A stretch of 64,000 nucleotides of DNA from JAYRZB01 sp041916675. GTDB taxonomy: Bacteria; Pseudomonadota; Alphaproteobacteria; Rhizobiales; Devosiaceae. Location: NCBI GenBank assembly GCA_041916675.1, contig JAYRZB010000005.1, positions 186,001-250,000 on the forward strand. Direction: 5' to 3'. Below are positions 24,058 to 32,405 of the stretch, one piece after another. The notes below the pieces were generated by a model. That model was not told where the DNA came from. It ran no database searches and was given only the letters and a program-made list of their open reading frames with translations. Numbering within the stretch: position 1 is the stretch's first letter; the number at the start of each line of letters is the position of its first letter. Made by a program: the position numbers and the translations under genes.

Positions 24058-26469
24058 ATGATCGAAAGTGTCTTGGCCGCTTTTTTCCGGCTCGCCAAAT
24101 TCCTGGACACGTCCGTGGATCGCGTTATCGGCGCGGACCAGCTCAAGCCATATGTCCGCCGCATGCTGTTGCGCGAACAGACCCGGTCTGCTTCAGCGGC
24201 ATCGGGCGCGCTGCTTTGTGCGGCGGTTCTGGTGCTGGTCACGCTGCTGAGCCTGGAGTTTGGACGGCCCGCCTTCACGCCTTTGCTGATCTGGGCCTTG
24301 CCGACAGTGGGGATCTATGTGGCCGGAGTGATCTACAACGTGCGGATGTCGCGCCGGGTGGCCGCGCTGCAATGGGCGGGGCCAACTGCCGCTGCCTCGA
24401 TCTTTGGCAATATGGCGCTGGGCGTGCTCTGGGGCATTATGCCCAACCTCGTGCCGCTGGATGACCCGACGATCCGCAATGCGGTAACGATTGCCTCGTG
24501 CAGCATGCTGGGGGCCTCGATCTTTTCACTGGTCAGCTTTCCTCAGGCCGCGATTGCCTTTGTGGTGCCGATGGCCATCGGCTGCATCGTTGCGGTTGCC
24601 GGGCTGGAAAGCAGTGCCGACCTGACGGCGCAGAGTCTTCTGATCCTCGGGATGGTGGGTGTTTTGGGCATGCTGAGCGTGCGGCAGGCCCGCAATTTTG
24701 TGCGCCAGCACAACTCTGAATCCATGGTGCATGAAAAGCGCGAGATCATTGGCCTGCTGCTCAAGGAATTCGAGGACAGCGCGCAGGACTGGATCTGGGG
24801 CATGGATGCCAGCGGCCGGATCGACCAGGCCTCGCGCGGCTTTACCCAGGCCACCGGGGTGCCGCAGGAAGACCTGATCGGTGCAGATTTCCTGCATTTC
24901 CTGCAATGCATCACCCCGCCGGGCGACCCGCTGATGGCCCAGCTCGAACAGGCCATCGAGCGGCGCGAGACCTTCAACGACAGCGAAATCTGCGTGCGCT
25001 CGGGCGGAGTGGAGTGCTGGTGGCGGCTGACGGGCAAGCCGTCGTACAACGAAATCGGCGAGTATTCGGGCTATATCGGTACGGCATCGGACGTGTCTGA
25101 ACAGAAGCGGGCCGAAAAGCGCATTACCAAGCTGGCCCATTCGGACCCGCTGACGGGGCTGCTCAACCGCAGCCGGTTCACCGAACAGCTCAACCAGTGC
25201 GTGTTGCGGCTTGAGCGCTATGGCTCGCCGTTTTCGGTGCTCTATCTTGATCTCGACAACTTCAAGCTGATCAATGATCGTTCCGGGCATATGGCGGGCG
25301 ACAAGGTGCTGGTGCAGGTGGCCAAGCGCATCCAGGGCGTGGTGCGCGAGACCGATTTCGTCGCCCGGCTCGGCGGCGATGAATTTGCCATCCTTCTGAC
25401 CAATGACTGCTCACCCGACCACTGCGCGATGCTGGCGGGGCGCATGATCGAGGCAGTGCGCCAGCCCTATGAGATCGAGGGGGAAACGCTTTCGATCGGG
25501 GTGAGCATCGGGATTGCGCAGGCCCCCGCCAATGGCACCAAGGCCGACCAGATTTTGCGCAATGCCGACATGGCACTCTATCGGGCCAAGAACGATGGCC
25601 GCTCGATCTTCCGCTTCTTTGAGAGCGCCATGGATACTGAGGTGCGCGAGCGCCGGGTGCTGGAAGGCGAGTTGCGTGACGCGATCTCGAATGGCCAGCT
25701 GGCGCTGCACTACCAACCGGTGGTCAATGCCGATGACAAGCAGCTGATGGGCTTTGAGGCGCTGATCCGCTGGGACCATCCTGAACGCGGGCAGATTTCG
25801 CCAGCCGATTTCATGCCGATTGCCGAGCAATCGAGCCTGATTGTCGATATCGGCGACTGGACGCTGGAGCGGGCGTGCCTTGATGCGGCCGACTGGCCGG
25901 AGAACCTGACGGTGGCGGTGAACCTGTCGGCCAAGCATTTCCGCCTGTCCGATACCGCATCGGTGGTGGAGCGGGCGCTTAAGCTGTCCGGTCTGTCGCC
26001 GCACCGGCTCGAGCTTGAAGTGACCGAAGGACTGCTGCTGGAAAACTCCGAACAGGTGTTTGCCAAGCTCGGCGAGGTCAAGGCGCTGGGCGTGACGGTG
26101 GTGCTCGACGATTTCGGCACCGGGTTCTCATCGATCAACCACCTGCTGCGCTTCCCCTTCGATAAGATCAAGATCGACAAGTCGTTCGTCGAGGCTTCGG
26201 GCAGCGATCCGGTGGCGCGCGATACGCTGCGCGCCATTGCAGCGCTGGGCAAGACGCTGAAGCTCAAGATTACTGCCGAAGGCGTCGAGACGCGCGAACA
26301 GGCCGAGTTCCTGAGCGAGATTGCCTGTCACCAGTTGCAGGGCTTCTATTTTGCCCGCCCGCTCGATGCGGTGGACATGCCACACTACCTGCTCAACCAG
26401 GTGCAGCACCGGGTTGATGAGGTGAAGGCAGAAGCGCAGAAGGCCATTATCGGTCGGCTGGCGAGCTAG
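24058..26469 (+). CDS. Membrane PAS-GGDEF-EAL protein (cyclic-di-GMP turnover)
   Basis: About 803 residues from the ATG at 24058; the start is uncertain because no clear ribosome site is seen, and a TTG at 24001 is an alternative. Roughly six hydrophobic segments lie at about 50-210, then a PAS domain (DWIWGMDASGRIDQASRGF), a GGDEF domain with intact GGDEF at 439-443 and an RETD inhibitory site five residues ahead, and an EAL domain with EAL at 567-569 in FEALIRW and later DDFGTGFSS and ITAEGVET. Both catalytic motifs are intact, so it could make and degrade cyclic-di-GMP. It is divergent from the PLP enzyme of the putative signalling module. Confidence 0.92.
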   Translation: MIESVLAAFFRLAKFLDTSVDRVIGADQLKPYVRRMLLREQTRSASAASGALLCAAVLVLVTLLSLEFGRPAFTPLLIWALPTVGIYVAGVIYNVRMSRRVAALQWAGPTAAASIFGNMALGVLWGIMPNLVPLDDPTIRNAVTIASCSMLGASIFSLVSFPQAAIAFVVPMAIGCIVAVAGLESSADLTAQSLLILGMVGVLGMLSVRQARNFVRQHNSESMVHEKREIIGLLLKEFEDSAQDWIWGMDASGRIDQASRGFTQATGVPQEDLIGADFLHFLQCITPPGDPLMAQLEQAIERRETFNDSEICVRSGGVECWWRLTGKPSYNEIGEYSGYIGTASDVSEQKRAEKRITKLAHSDPLTGLLNRSRFTEQLNQCVLRLERYGSPFSVLYLDLDNFKLINDRSGHMAGDKVLVQVAKRIQGVVRETDFVARLGGDEFAILLTNDCSPDHCAMLAGRMIEAVRQPYEIEGETLSIGVSIGIAQAPANGTKADQILRNADMALYRAKNDGRSIFRFFESAMDTEVRERRVLEGELRDAISNGQLALHYQPVVNADDKQLMGFEALIRWDHPERGQISPADFMPIAEQSSLIVDIGDWTLERACLDAADWPENLTVAVNLSAKHFRLSDTASVVERALKLSGLSPHRLELEVTEGLLLENSEQVFAKLGEVKALGVTVVLDDFGTGFSSINHLLRFPFDKIKIDKSFVEASGSDPVARDTLRAIAALGKTLKLKITAEGVETREQAEFLSEIACHQLQGFYFARPLDAVDMPHYLLNQVQHRVDEVKAEAQKAIIGRLAS

Positions 26470-27608
26470 TCTTCCAGCAAGTACCCGCCCTTGCGTCCGG
26501 CCAAAGGCTCGGTGCCAACGATCTTGGCGATATTGGCGCCGGTTGTGCGGTACTTGGCGCTGACCCGGGACAGGATGAACCCATCGGTGCCGGCCACGAT
26601 CGGGGTGCGGGCCGTAAAGGCATCGGGGCCATCGAGCGCAATCAGTTCGGCCACGGTCTGGCCCTTGCGCACCCGATCGCCGAGTTCGACTTTATAAGCC
26701 AGCATGCCGGGTGCCGGAACGCGCAGCACCTCGGTGGCATCGAGCGGGGTCGCGCCGGGCATGGGCGCGGGCTTCGGGCCCGGATCGGCCTTGATCAGGC
26801 CACGGCCGCAAAGAAAGCCGAACAGGCGCCGGGCATCGTCCTGCCCCATGGCATCAAAGACATCGGCCAGGCCACGGTATTCGAGCGTTGCGGTTTCGAC
26901 TGGCATGGGCAGGGACGCGGCAGGATTGGCTTGCGCCAACTGGCGGTAAAAGACCGGCAATACCTCATCGAAGGATGCACCACCGCTGTCGGCGGCAGTG
27001 AGGGTGGCGGCGGAACCCATCCAGTCGGCCAGATCCTGCAGGCCCGGCATCATTTCGGGCGAGGTGAAGATGTGGATCAGGGAATCGTCGTCGCAATGGA
27101 GGTCGAGGACGATATCGGCATCGTGGGCCAGTTCCATGACCTTGAGGCGCAGGCGCTCGGCGGCGGTGCGCGGGACCTGGTTGGCGATCCAGCCGGCCAT
27201 GGCGGCGCGGGCACGGCGCAGGTTGGCCGTTGCGTCGGCGGTGAGCGTGGCGGCCAACTCCTGACCAACTGCCCGGAACAGGTCTGGCCACTTACGGTTG
27301 TAATTGACGCCCGAATTGGGGTCGTAGCGCCCGGCGTGATGGCGGAATGACATGTTGGCCATGCCCAGGGGATTGGCCATGGGCACGATGACGAAGCGGG
27401 CCGCGAGCTGGCCATTGGCATCGGCGGCCTCGATTAGGGGCAGCAGGTGGTGCAGGACCATGGTGCCGGGCTGCTCATCGGCATGCAGGGCCGCCTGCAG
27501 ATAGACCTTGCGCGGCGCATCGGCCGGGCCGGCGGTGAAATAGGTGAACTCGAAGCTGACACCCGGCACGTCGCCGGGCAGGTGGGTTTGCACGCGGGCA
27601 AAGGTCAT
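26466..27608 (-). CDS. AstE/AspA-type zinc deacylase with C-terminal biotinyl-like region
   Basis: M14-like carboxypeptidase-fold protein of 380 residues from the succinylglutamate desuccinylase/aspartoacylase family. Zinc ligands are in LQAALHADEQPG (H and E, about 40-50) and DIVLDLHCDDDSL (H about 170); GVNYNRKWPD supplies substrate-contacting residues and VETATLEYRG the catalytic Glu region. From about residue 290 a beta-rich tail (VLRVPAPGMLAYKVELGDRVRKGQ, GTDGFILS) resembles a biotinyl/lipoyl hammerhead. It ends an operon with a polar amino acid ABC importer, so it probably releases an amino acid from an imported N-acylated compound. The substrate is not known. Confidence 0.83.
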   Translation of the reverse strand: MTFARVQTHLPGDVPGVSFEFTYFTAGPADAPRKVYLQAALHADEQPGTMVLHHLLPLIEAADANGQLAARFVIVPMANPLGMANMSFRHHAGRYDPNSGVNYNRKWPDLFRAVGQELAATLTADATANLRRARAAMAGWIANQVPRTAAERLRLKVMELAHDADIVLDLHCDDDSLIHIFTSPEMMPGLQDLADWMGSAATLTAADSGGASFDEVLPVFYRQLAQANPAASLPMPVETATLEYRGLADVFDAMGQDDARRLFGFLCGRGLIKADPGPKPAPMPGATPLDATEVLRVPAPGMLAYKVELGDRVRKGQTVAELIALDGPDAFTARTPIVAGTDGFILSRVSAKYRTTGANIAKIVGTEPLAGRKGGYLLED

Positions 27609-27620
27609 GGCGGGGCTTTC

Positions 27621-28364
27621 TCAGCTCATCCAGCGCGGGGCGAAGCGCAGGCGCGGGGCTTGGGGCATATGCCGCATCAGACGGCGGTAAATCAGGCCGA
27701 AAATGGTGAAGATGACCAGCGAAACGGCGAGGAAATAAAGGGCGGCGACGGAAAAATGCAGCACGGCCTGATAGTCGCGTTCGAACAGTTCGCCCGCCAT
27801 GTTCATGATGTCTTTCTGGTCCCCGATGACGGGGAGGGTGAAATAGATCAGGGCGGTGGTGTGGAACAGGTAGACCACCTCGTTGGTATAGGCCGGCCAG
27901 GCCAGCCGCAGCATGTTGGGCCAGATGACGGCGCGGAACTGCTGGGTGGCACTCATGCCGAAGGCGCGGGCCGCTTCCAGCTCGCCGCGCGGAATGGTGC
28001 GCAGGGCGCCGTTGAGGATGGCGGCGGTGTAAGCGGCTGTGTTCAGGGTCAGGATGAAGGGGCCGAGGAACAAGGGGTGCAGGATCAGCCAATCAATCCC
28101 GGCCGGCTTAAACAGGGGCAGGTTCAGGGCCAGCGCAAACGAATAGAACATGAAGAGCTGGATGAAGAAGGGCGAGCCACGGAAGGCATAGATGTAGCCG
28201 CCGCAGAACCTGGCGATCCACTTGTTCCTCGACTCCTTGCCAAGCGCCAGAAGAATGGCAAAGGCGAAGCCGACCGGGATCGAGGCGAACGCAAAATAGA
28301 GGTTGAACAGCACCGGACGGGCCATGAGCACGATATCGGTGACGATGAGATCGAGCCAGCTCAT
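27621..28364 (-). CDS. Polar amino acid/opine ABC transporter permease (HisM/OccM-like)
   Basis: Inner-membrane permease of 247 residues. The start at 28364 gives MSWLDLIVTDIVLMARPVLFNLYFAF; a longer frame through the upstream gene is rejected. It has the HisMQ-family segments RGSPFFIQLFMFYS (about 63) and an EAA loop ELEAARAFGMSATQQFRAVIWPNMLRLAWP (about 149-178). Its ATG overlaps the TGA of the upstream permease by four bases. A 12-base gap separates it from the deacylase gene downstream. Confidence 0.88.
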   Translation of the reverse strand: MSWLDLIVTDIVLMARPVLFNLYFAFASIPVGFAFAILLALGKESRNKWIARFCGGYIYAFRGSPFFIQLFMFYSFALALNLPLFKPAGIDWLILHPLFLGPFILTLNTAAYTAAILNGALRTIPRGELEAARAFGMSATQQFRAVIWPNMLRLAWPAYTNEVVYLFHTTALIYFTLPVIGDQKDIMNMAGELFERDYQAVLHFSVAALYFLAVSLVIFTIFGLIYRRLMRHMPQAPRLRFAPRWMS

Positions 28365-29212
28365 GGTGTGGTATTCCCGATGGCCATGCCGCGGGCCGCG
28401 CGCCGGGTGAGGGCGGCAAAGACCTTTTCGGACAGGAATGTGAGCAGGATGAAGAACAGGAAGACCACCAGATAGTAGCGCCAGCGCCAATCGGGATGGA
28501 TCATGCCGGCCGAGCGGGTGAAATTGGGTGAGCCGAGCCGATTGGCCCATTGCACGATATCGGCGATCTGCAGCAGCGAGAGCAGTGAGGTCGCCTTGAT
28601 CAGCAGCATCCAGATGTTGGAGAGGCCGGGCAGGGCATAGATCCACATCTGGCGAACCTGGAAATTCCAGGTGACCTGGGCGCGCGAATAGCCAAAGGCA
28701 CGGGCGGCCTCGAGCTGGCCAGGCGGGACAGCGCGCATGGCGCCGTGAATGACATTGGCGGTCGAGGCGCCATAGACAATGCCGAGCGAAATGCAGGCAA
28801 GGATGAAATATTCGGGGGTGCCCAGGAACCAGTTCGCCGCGTCGCACGGCGGCCATTGCCCGGCATTGGCGGCAAGACTTTCAGGCGTGCAGACCGACTG
28901 GGAGCGGATGAGCTCGACCAGTTGCTCGAACGCGAGCGGGAAGAACAGGAAGAACAGCACGTCGGGAATGCCGCGCACCATGTTGGTGTAGATCAGGCCA
29001 AACCAGCGCAAAGGCGGAATGCGCGAATTGCGCAGGGCCGCGCCGCCCAGCCCAAAGATCAGGGCCAGCAGGCCGCCGAACACAGCAGCGCCCAGCGTGA
29101 ACTGCACGCTTGAATACCAGGCCAGGTGCTTGCCGTTGACGAGAAAGGCAAGCCAGAAGGCAATGTCGGAGCCGACAAGGTTGGTGAGCCAGAGCGGCAG
29201 GGGTTCTGACAT
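28361..29212 (-). CDS. Polar amino acid/opine ABC transporter permease (HisQ/OccQ-like)
   Basis: Permease of 283 residues. The RGIPDVLFFLFFPLAF segment (about 80) matches the usual RGTPxxVQL of the family, and the EAA loop is QLEAARAFGYSRAQVTWNFQVRQMWIYALP (about 165-194). It is somewhat longer than typical HisQ (about 230) because of an insert near residues 96-125 with two cysteines (SVCTPESLAANAGQWPPC), probably periplasmic. It lies between the binding-protein gene and the second permease. Confidence 0.88.
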   Translation of the reverse strand: MSEPLPLWLTNLVGSDIAFWLAFLVNGKHLAWYSSVQFTLGAAVFGGLLALIFGLGGAALRNSRIPPLRWFGLIYTNMVRGIPDVLFFLFFPLAFEQLVELIRSQSVCTPESLAANAGQWPPCDAANWFLGTPEYFILACISLGIVYGASTANVIHGAMRAVPPGQLEAARAFGYSRAQVTWNFQVRQMWIYALPGLSNIWMLLIKATSLLSLLQIADIVQWANRLGSPNFTRSAGMIHPDWRWRYYLVVFLFFILLTFLSEKVFAALTRRAARGMAIGNTTP

Positions 29213-29269
29213 GGGGTTCCACGCAAATGGATCGGGACGGGCAGAGCCCGCCCCGAAACTGGATCAGGA

Positions 29270-30028
29270 TCAGTTGGTCTTGAAGATTGGGCCGGGGGCC
29301 TTATCGGGGAACCACTTGATGATGATGGTGTCGAGCGTGCCATCCGCCTTGGCCGCGGCCAGGGCTTCGTTGAACTTGGTCTCGAGTTCATCGTCGGCCT
29401 TGCGCAGGCCGATGGCAACACCGCCGCCGATGGCGACATCAGGGCCAACCTTTTCCAGAGCGCCGCCGGAACCGGCGACGATTTCAGTGATGTATGAGCC
29501 GTCGGCAAGGATGAAATCGACATTGCCGGCATTGAGGTCAGCCAGCGCCTGGTCAGCCGTTTCGAAGGCCTTGACCGTGTTGTTGGCGCCAAAGGTCTCG
29601 GTGGCGTAAGCGGCCTGGATGGTTGCGCCCTGCACGCCGATGTTCTTGCCGGAGATGGCGTTGAAATCCAGCTCGGTGCCGGTGCGGGCCATGTAGGTCG
29701 AGGGCTCGGGGGGCATGTAGTTTTCCGAGAAATCGATGGTCTGCTTGCGCTCGTCGGTCACCGACATGCCAGCCATGATGGCATCATAGTTACCGGCCAC
29801 CAGGTTGGGGATGATGCTGTCCCACTCGTTGACCACAACCTCGCATTCAAGCGCGGCGCGCTTGCACAGCTCGGCGGCCAGCTCGACTTCATAGCCGTCG
29901 GGCTTTCCGGCATCGTTGATGAAATTCCAGGGCGCATAGGCCCCTTCGGTCGCAATACGAACCGGAGCCGCCGAGGCCGCGGTTGCCATGATCGCCAATG
30001 CAGATACTGCAATAATCAGTGTTTTCAT
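29270..30028 (-). CDS. Polar amino acid ABC transporter substrate-binding protein
   Basis: Periplasmic binding protein of 252 residues (family 3, HisJ/ArgT/OccT type). The signal peptide MKTLIIAVSALAIMATAASA ends before APVRIATEGAYAPWNFIND. Ligand-binding landmarks are GAYAPWNF, DGYEVELAAELCKRA (about 44), DAIMAGMSVTDERKQTIDFSENY (about 81) and the ADGSYITEIV hinge region. AGGAGAG precedes the start. Basic amino acids or opines are the usual ligands of the subgroup, but the specific one cannot be read from the sequence. Confidence 0.9.
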   Translation of the reverse strand: MKTLIIAVSALAIMATAASAAPVRIATEGAYAPWNFINDAGKPDGYEVELAAELCKRAALECEVVVNEWDSIIPNLVAGNYDAIMAGMSVTDERKQTIDFSENYMPPEPSTYMARTGTELDFNAISGKNIGVQGATIQAAYATETFGANNTVKAFETADQALADLNAGNVDFILADGSYITEIVAGSGGALEKVGPDVAIGGGVAIGLRKADDELETKFNEALAAAKADGTLDTIIIKWFPDKAPGPIFKTN

Positions 30029-30084
30029 TCGTCTCTCCTGTGTCCGGATTTAACGCATCCGAACTCTTGTTGGTCGTTGCTCAA

Positions 30085-30127
30085 AATGACCCCGCGCAGG
30101 GATGGTTGGGGGATGCGCGGTGTCATT
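30085..30127 (-). other. Intercistronic hairpin between ATPase and binding-protein genes
   Basis: Read leftwards, AATGACACCGCGCA can pair with TGCGCGGGGTCATT with one internal mismatch over a 15-base loop, followed by TT. It overlaps the last bases of the ATPase stop codon (30126-30128). It may be a partial terminator or an RNA-stabilising element before the highly expressed binding protein. Confidence 0.5.
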
Positions 30128-30971
30128 ACCCGTGGTTGGCGGCGTTCAGGAACTGCCGCAACCGATCGGATTTCGTGGCGCCGAAGACCTCGGCGCTGGT
30201 TCCTTGTTCCTCTATCAGGCCTTGGTGCAGGAAGATGACCCGGTCTGAAACTTCGCGGGCGAAGTTCATGTCGTGGGTGACCAGGATCATGGTGCGCCCT
30301 TCGTCGGCCAGGAGCTTGATGACGCGCAGTACCTCGACTTCGAGCTCGGGGTCGAGCGCGGAGGTGGGTTCGTCAAAAAGCATGACCTTGGGATTGACGC
30401 AGAGGGCCCGGGCAATGGCCGCCCGCTGCTGCTGACCGCCGGAAAGCATGGCCGGGTATGCATCGGCCTTGGCGGCAATGCCGACCTTTTCGAGCATGGC
30501 GCGCGCCTCTGTCTCGACCTCGGCACGATCGCGCTTCTGGACGCGCAGGGGGGCGGCCATGACGTTTTCGAGCACCGACATATGGGCCCAGAGGTTGAAC
30601 GACTGAAAGACCATGCCAAGCTCGGACCGGATGCGCCGGATCTGGTTCTCATCAGCGATCTGGCGGTTGGATGGTTCGCCCTTGAGCCTGATCACCTCGC
30701 CGGCGATGGCGACGGTGCCGCTGTTGGGGATTTCGAGCATGTTGATGCAACGCAGCAGCGTTGATTTGCCCGAACCCGAGGAGCCGATGATGGAGATGAC
30801 CTCGCCCTCGCGAGCGGTCAGGGATATTCCCTTGAGAACCTCAAGTTCGCCGAACGATTTGTGCAGGTCGTTGATTTCGACAATCGGGGCTCCGGTAGTA
30901 CCGGTTTGCGGGCTGCCCGATCCGATGCCGTCGGCAATGCTAAAAAGTCTGAAAGGCGCGATGAAGATCAT
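30126..30971 (-). CDS. Polar amino acid ABC transporter ATP-binding protein (HisP-like)
   Basis: ATPase of 281 residues from the ATG at 30971 (a GTG two codons earlier is also open). About 35 extra residues precede the core VEINDLHKSFGELEVLKGI, so the true start could be later. Walker A GSSGSGKST, signature LSGGQQQR, Walker B VMLFDEPTSALDPE and H-loop LVTHDMNFA are intact and typical of GlnQ/HisP. It is first in the five-gene operon: ATPase, binding protein, two permeases, deacylase. The promoter is probably in the short gap before the HWE kinase gene at 31053. Confidence 0.88.
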   Translation of the reverse strand: MIFIAPFRLFSIADGIGSGSPQTGTTGAPIVEINDLHKSFGELEVLKGISLTAREGEVISIIGSSGSGKSTLLRCINMLEIPNSGTVAIAGEVIRLKGEPSNRQIADENQIRRIRSELGMVFQSFNLWAHMSVLENVMAAPLRVQKRDRAEVETEARAMLEKVGIAAKADAYPAMLSGGQQQRAAIARALCVNPKVMLFDEPTSALDPELEVEVLRVIKLLADEGRTMILVTHDMNFAREVSDRVIFLHQGLIEEQGTSAEVFGATKSDRLRQFLNAANHG

Positions 30972-31052
30972 CCCCACAACAAACCAGACCGGACGAAGAT
31001 AGCAAGCCTTTTGAAAGGCGCCCGTCCGGTTCGAGTGTGGAAATCTGCCCGA

Positions 31053-32036
31053 TCAGGCCTCGAACTCGCTTGCCGGTACGATCAGGCGATAGCGCACGGC
31101 GTCCTGATCTATGCCGAAACTGGCGGTGCCGCCGACCGAAAGCGGCACGATACGCTCCAGAACCATGGTGCCGAAGTGGGCCGTGGGCGATGCATCGATG
31201 AGATGCTTGCCGGTCTCAACCCAATCGAGGGTCAAGAAGGCGGGCTCCTCGCCATTGGTTTCCAATTTGACCTGCAATTCGACGATGCTGTCCTCGTGCC
31301 CGTAGAGCTGGGCATTGGCTGCCAGTTCGTGGACAGCGAGCCCAATGTGCAGGGCAGCATTGGGACGCAGGAGCGGGTTATCGCCGGAGACCTTGACCTG
31401 TTCGAGCGCCCGCTGGCCGACGCGAGACAGTTGCGCCAGGGCCAATGACTGGAAACGCGTGCCGCGCCAGTTGCTCTCGGTCACCAGGTCCTGCGTGGTC
31501 GAGAGGGCGTGGAGACGACCGCGGAACTTTTCAAGGAAGTCGGCGATGCCGGTGTTGTAGCGCGCGGTCTGCATGGCCACGCTCTGGACGATGGCGAGCA
31601 GGTTTTTGGAGCGGTGGCTGACTTCGCGCAACAGGCTTTCGGTTGCCAGTTCGCGTTCGCGCCGGTCGGTGACGTCTATCATGGTCGTGATCAGGCCCCG
31701 AATAACGCCATCGCCGTCGGTGTCGGGGGCAATGCGGAACTCAAAAACGTGACGGACCAGTTCGCGGCGCAGCTCGACCTGCACGGTGACCGCACGGCGC
31801 TCTGAAAGTGCGGTGGTGCGGGCGGCAACGATGCGCGGTGCGATGGTTGGTGGCAGGCATTCGACATCGGTGCGCCCGACCAGATCGGTGACCGGCCATG
31901 TTTCGGGCAGGTTCTCTGCCAGATCGTAGGTGAGGTCGAGACCCTGGTGGAGGACCGCCACCTGCGCAAGCCCAAGCGCCGAGGTCAGGGACCTCAGGCG
32001 CATCTGCTCGCGCTCGGTGTTTGCATTGGGTCGCAT
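31053..32036 (-). CDS. PAS-HWE family histidine kinase
   Basis: Soluble sensor kinase of 327 residues. A PAS-like domain (about 20-125, ending TTMIDVTDRRERE) is followed by the HWE/HisKA_2 dimerisation box EVSHRSKNLLAIVQSVAMQTAR with H141 as the predicted phosphoacceptor, and an ATPase domain (LAVHELAANAQLYG N-box; WVETGK carries the WxE signature). It lacks membrane segments. It lies downstream of a small DUF1328-type gene behind an exact EcfG promoter. HWE kinases commonly phosphorylate PhyR, whose gene is next along, so it probably feeds the general stress response. Confidence 0.88.
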   Translation of the reverse strand: MRPNANTEREQMRLRSLTSALGLAQVAVLHQGLDLTYDLAENLPETWPVTDLVGRTDVECLPPTIAPRIVAARTTALSERRAVTVQVELRRELVRHVFEFRIAPDTDGDGVIRGLITTMIDVTDRRERELATESLLREVSHRSKNLLAIVQSVAMQTARYNTGIADFLEKFRGRLHALSTTQDLVTESNWRGTRFQSLALAQLSRVGQRALEQVKVSGDNPLLRPNAALHIGLAVHELAANAQLYGHEDSIVELQVKLETNGEEPAFLTLDWVETGKHLIDASPTAHFGTMVLERIVPLSVGGTASFGIDQDAVRYRLIVPASEFEA

Positions 32037-32108
32037 CAGGTGTCTCTTTCCAAGAAGTTTTAGGGCCGGCCCCTGAACCGGCGATGAAGTGCTGTTTCAG
32101 ATTTGCGC

Positions 32109-32279
32109 TCAGATGCGCCGGTTCATGCCGATGATCAGAGAGATGACGAGAAAGGCCAGAAACAGGAACAGGCCAAGCTGGGCGAGGCCGGCGATGGTTG
32201 CGCCGAAACCGAGAAAGGCGGCGAGCGTGCCAGTAAGCGCCAGGACGAGGAGGGCAATGATGAAGTAGACCAAGGGCAT
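32109..32279 (-). CDS. Small membrane protein, DUF1328/YtjA-like
   Basis: A 56-residue protein of two hydrophobic helices: MPLVYFIIALLVLALTG then AAFLGFGATIAGLAQLGLFLFLAFLVISLIIGMNRRI. The pattern LxxAL...GFG..AGxAxxxLFxFLxxxVxSLIxG is that of DUF1328 proteins. GGGAG abuts the ATG with no spacing, so the TTG two codons later (32273) may be the real start. It lies downstream of an exact EcfG promoter and ahead of the HWE kinase gene, and is probably stress induced. No biochemical role is known. Confidence 0.75.
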   Translation of the reverse strand: MPLVYFIIALLVLALTGTLAAFLGFGATIAGLAQLGLFLFLAFLVISLIIGMNRRI

Positions 32280-32317
32280 CTCCCTTTCGTTAGCGCTGAA
32301 GCCTGTTTCGACCCGAT

Positions 32318-32343
32318 AACGACGCCAAAGGACCTTGCGTTCC
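32318..32343 (-). promoter_or_regulatory. EcfG-type promoter for the DUF1328 and HWE kinase genes
   Basis: Read leftwards the sequence is GGAAC (32343-32339), 17 bases, then CGTT (32321-32318), an exact match to the alphaproteobacterial EcfG consensus. It lies about 40 bases upstream of the small gene start at 32279. Confidence 0.8.
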
Positions 32344-32354
32344 CTCCCAATGCG

Positions 32355-32381
32355 AAAAGCCGGAGCATTGCTCCGGCTTTG
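32355..32381 (-). terminator. Rho-independent terminator after phyR
   Basis: GCCGGAGC and GCTCCGGC pair over a three-base loop, extended by flanking AAA/TTT pairs (32356-32380). Read leftwards the stem is followed by a T tract, 25 bases after the phyR stop. Confidence 0.85.
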
Positions 32382-32405
32382 GTAAACAAGTGTTCGTGAG
32401 GTCCT

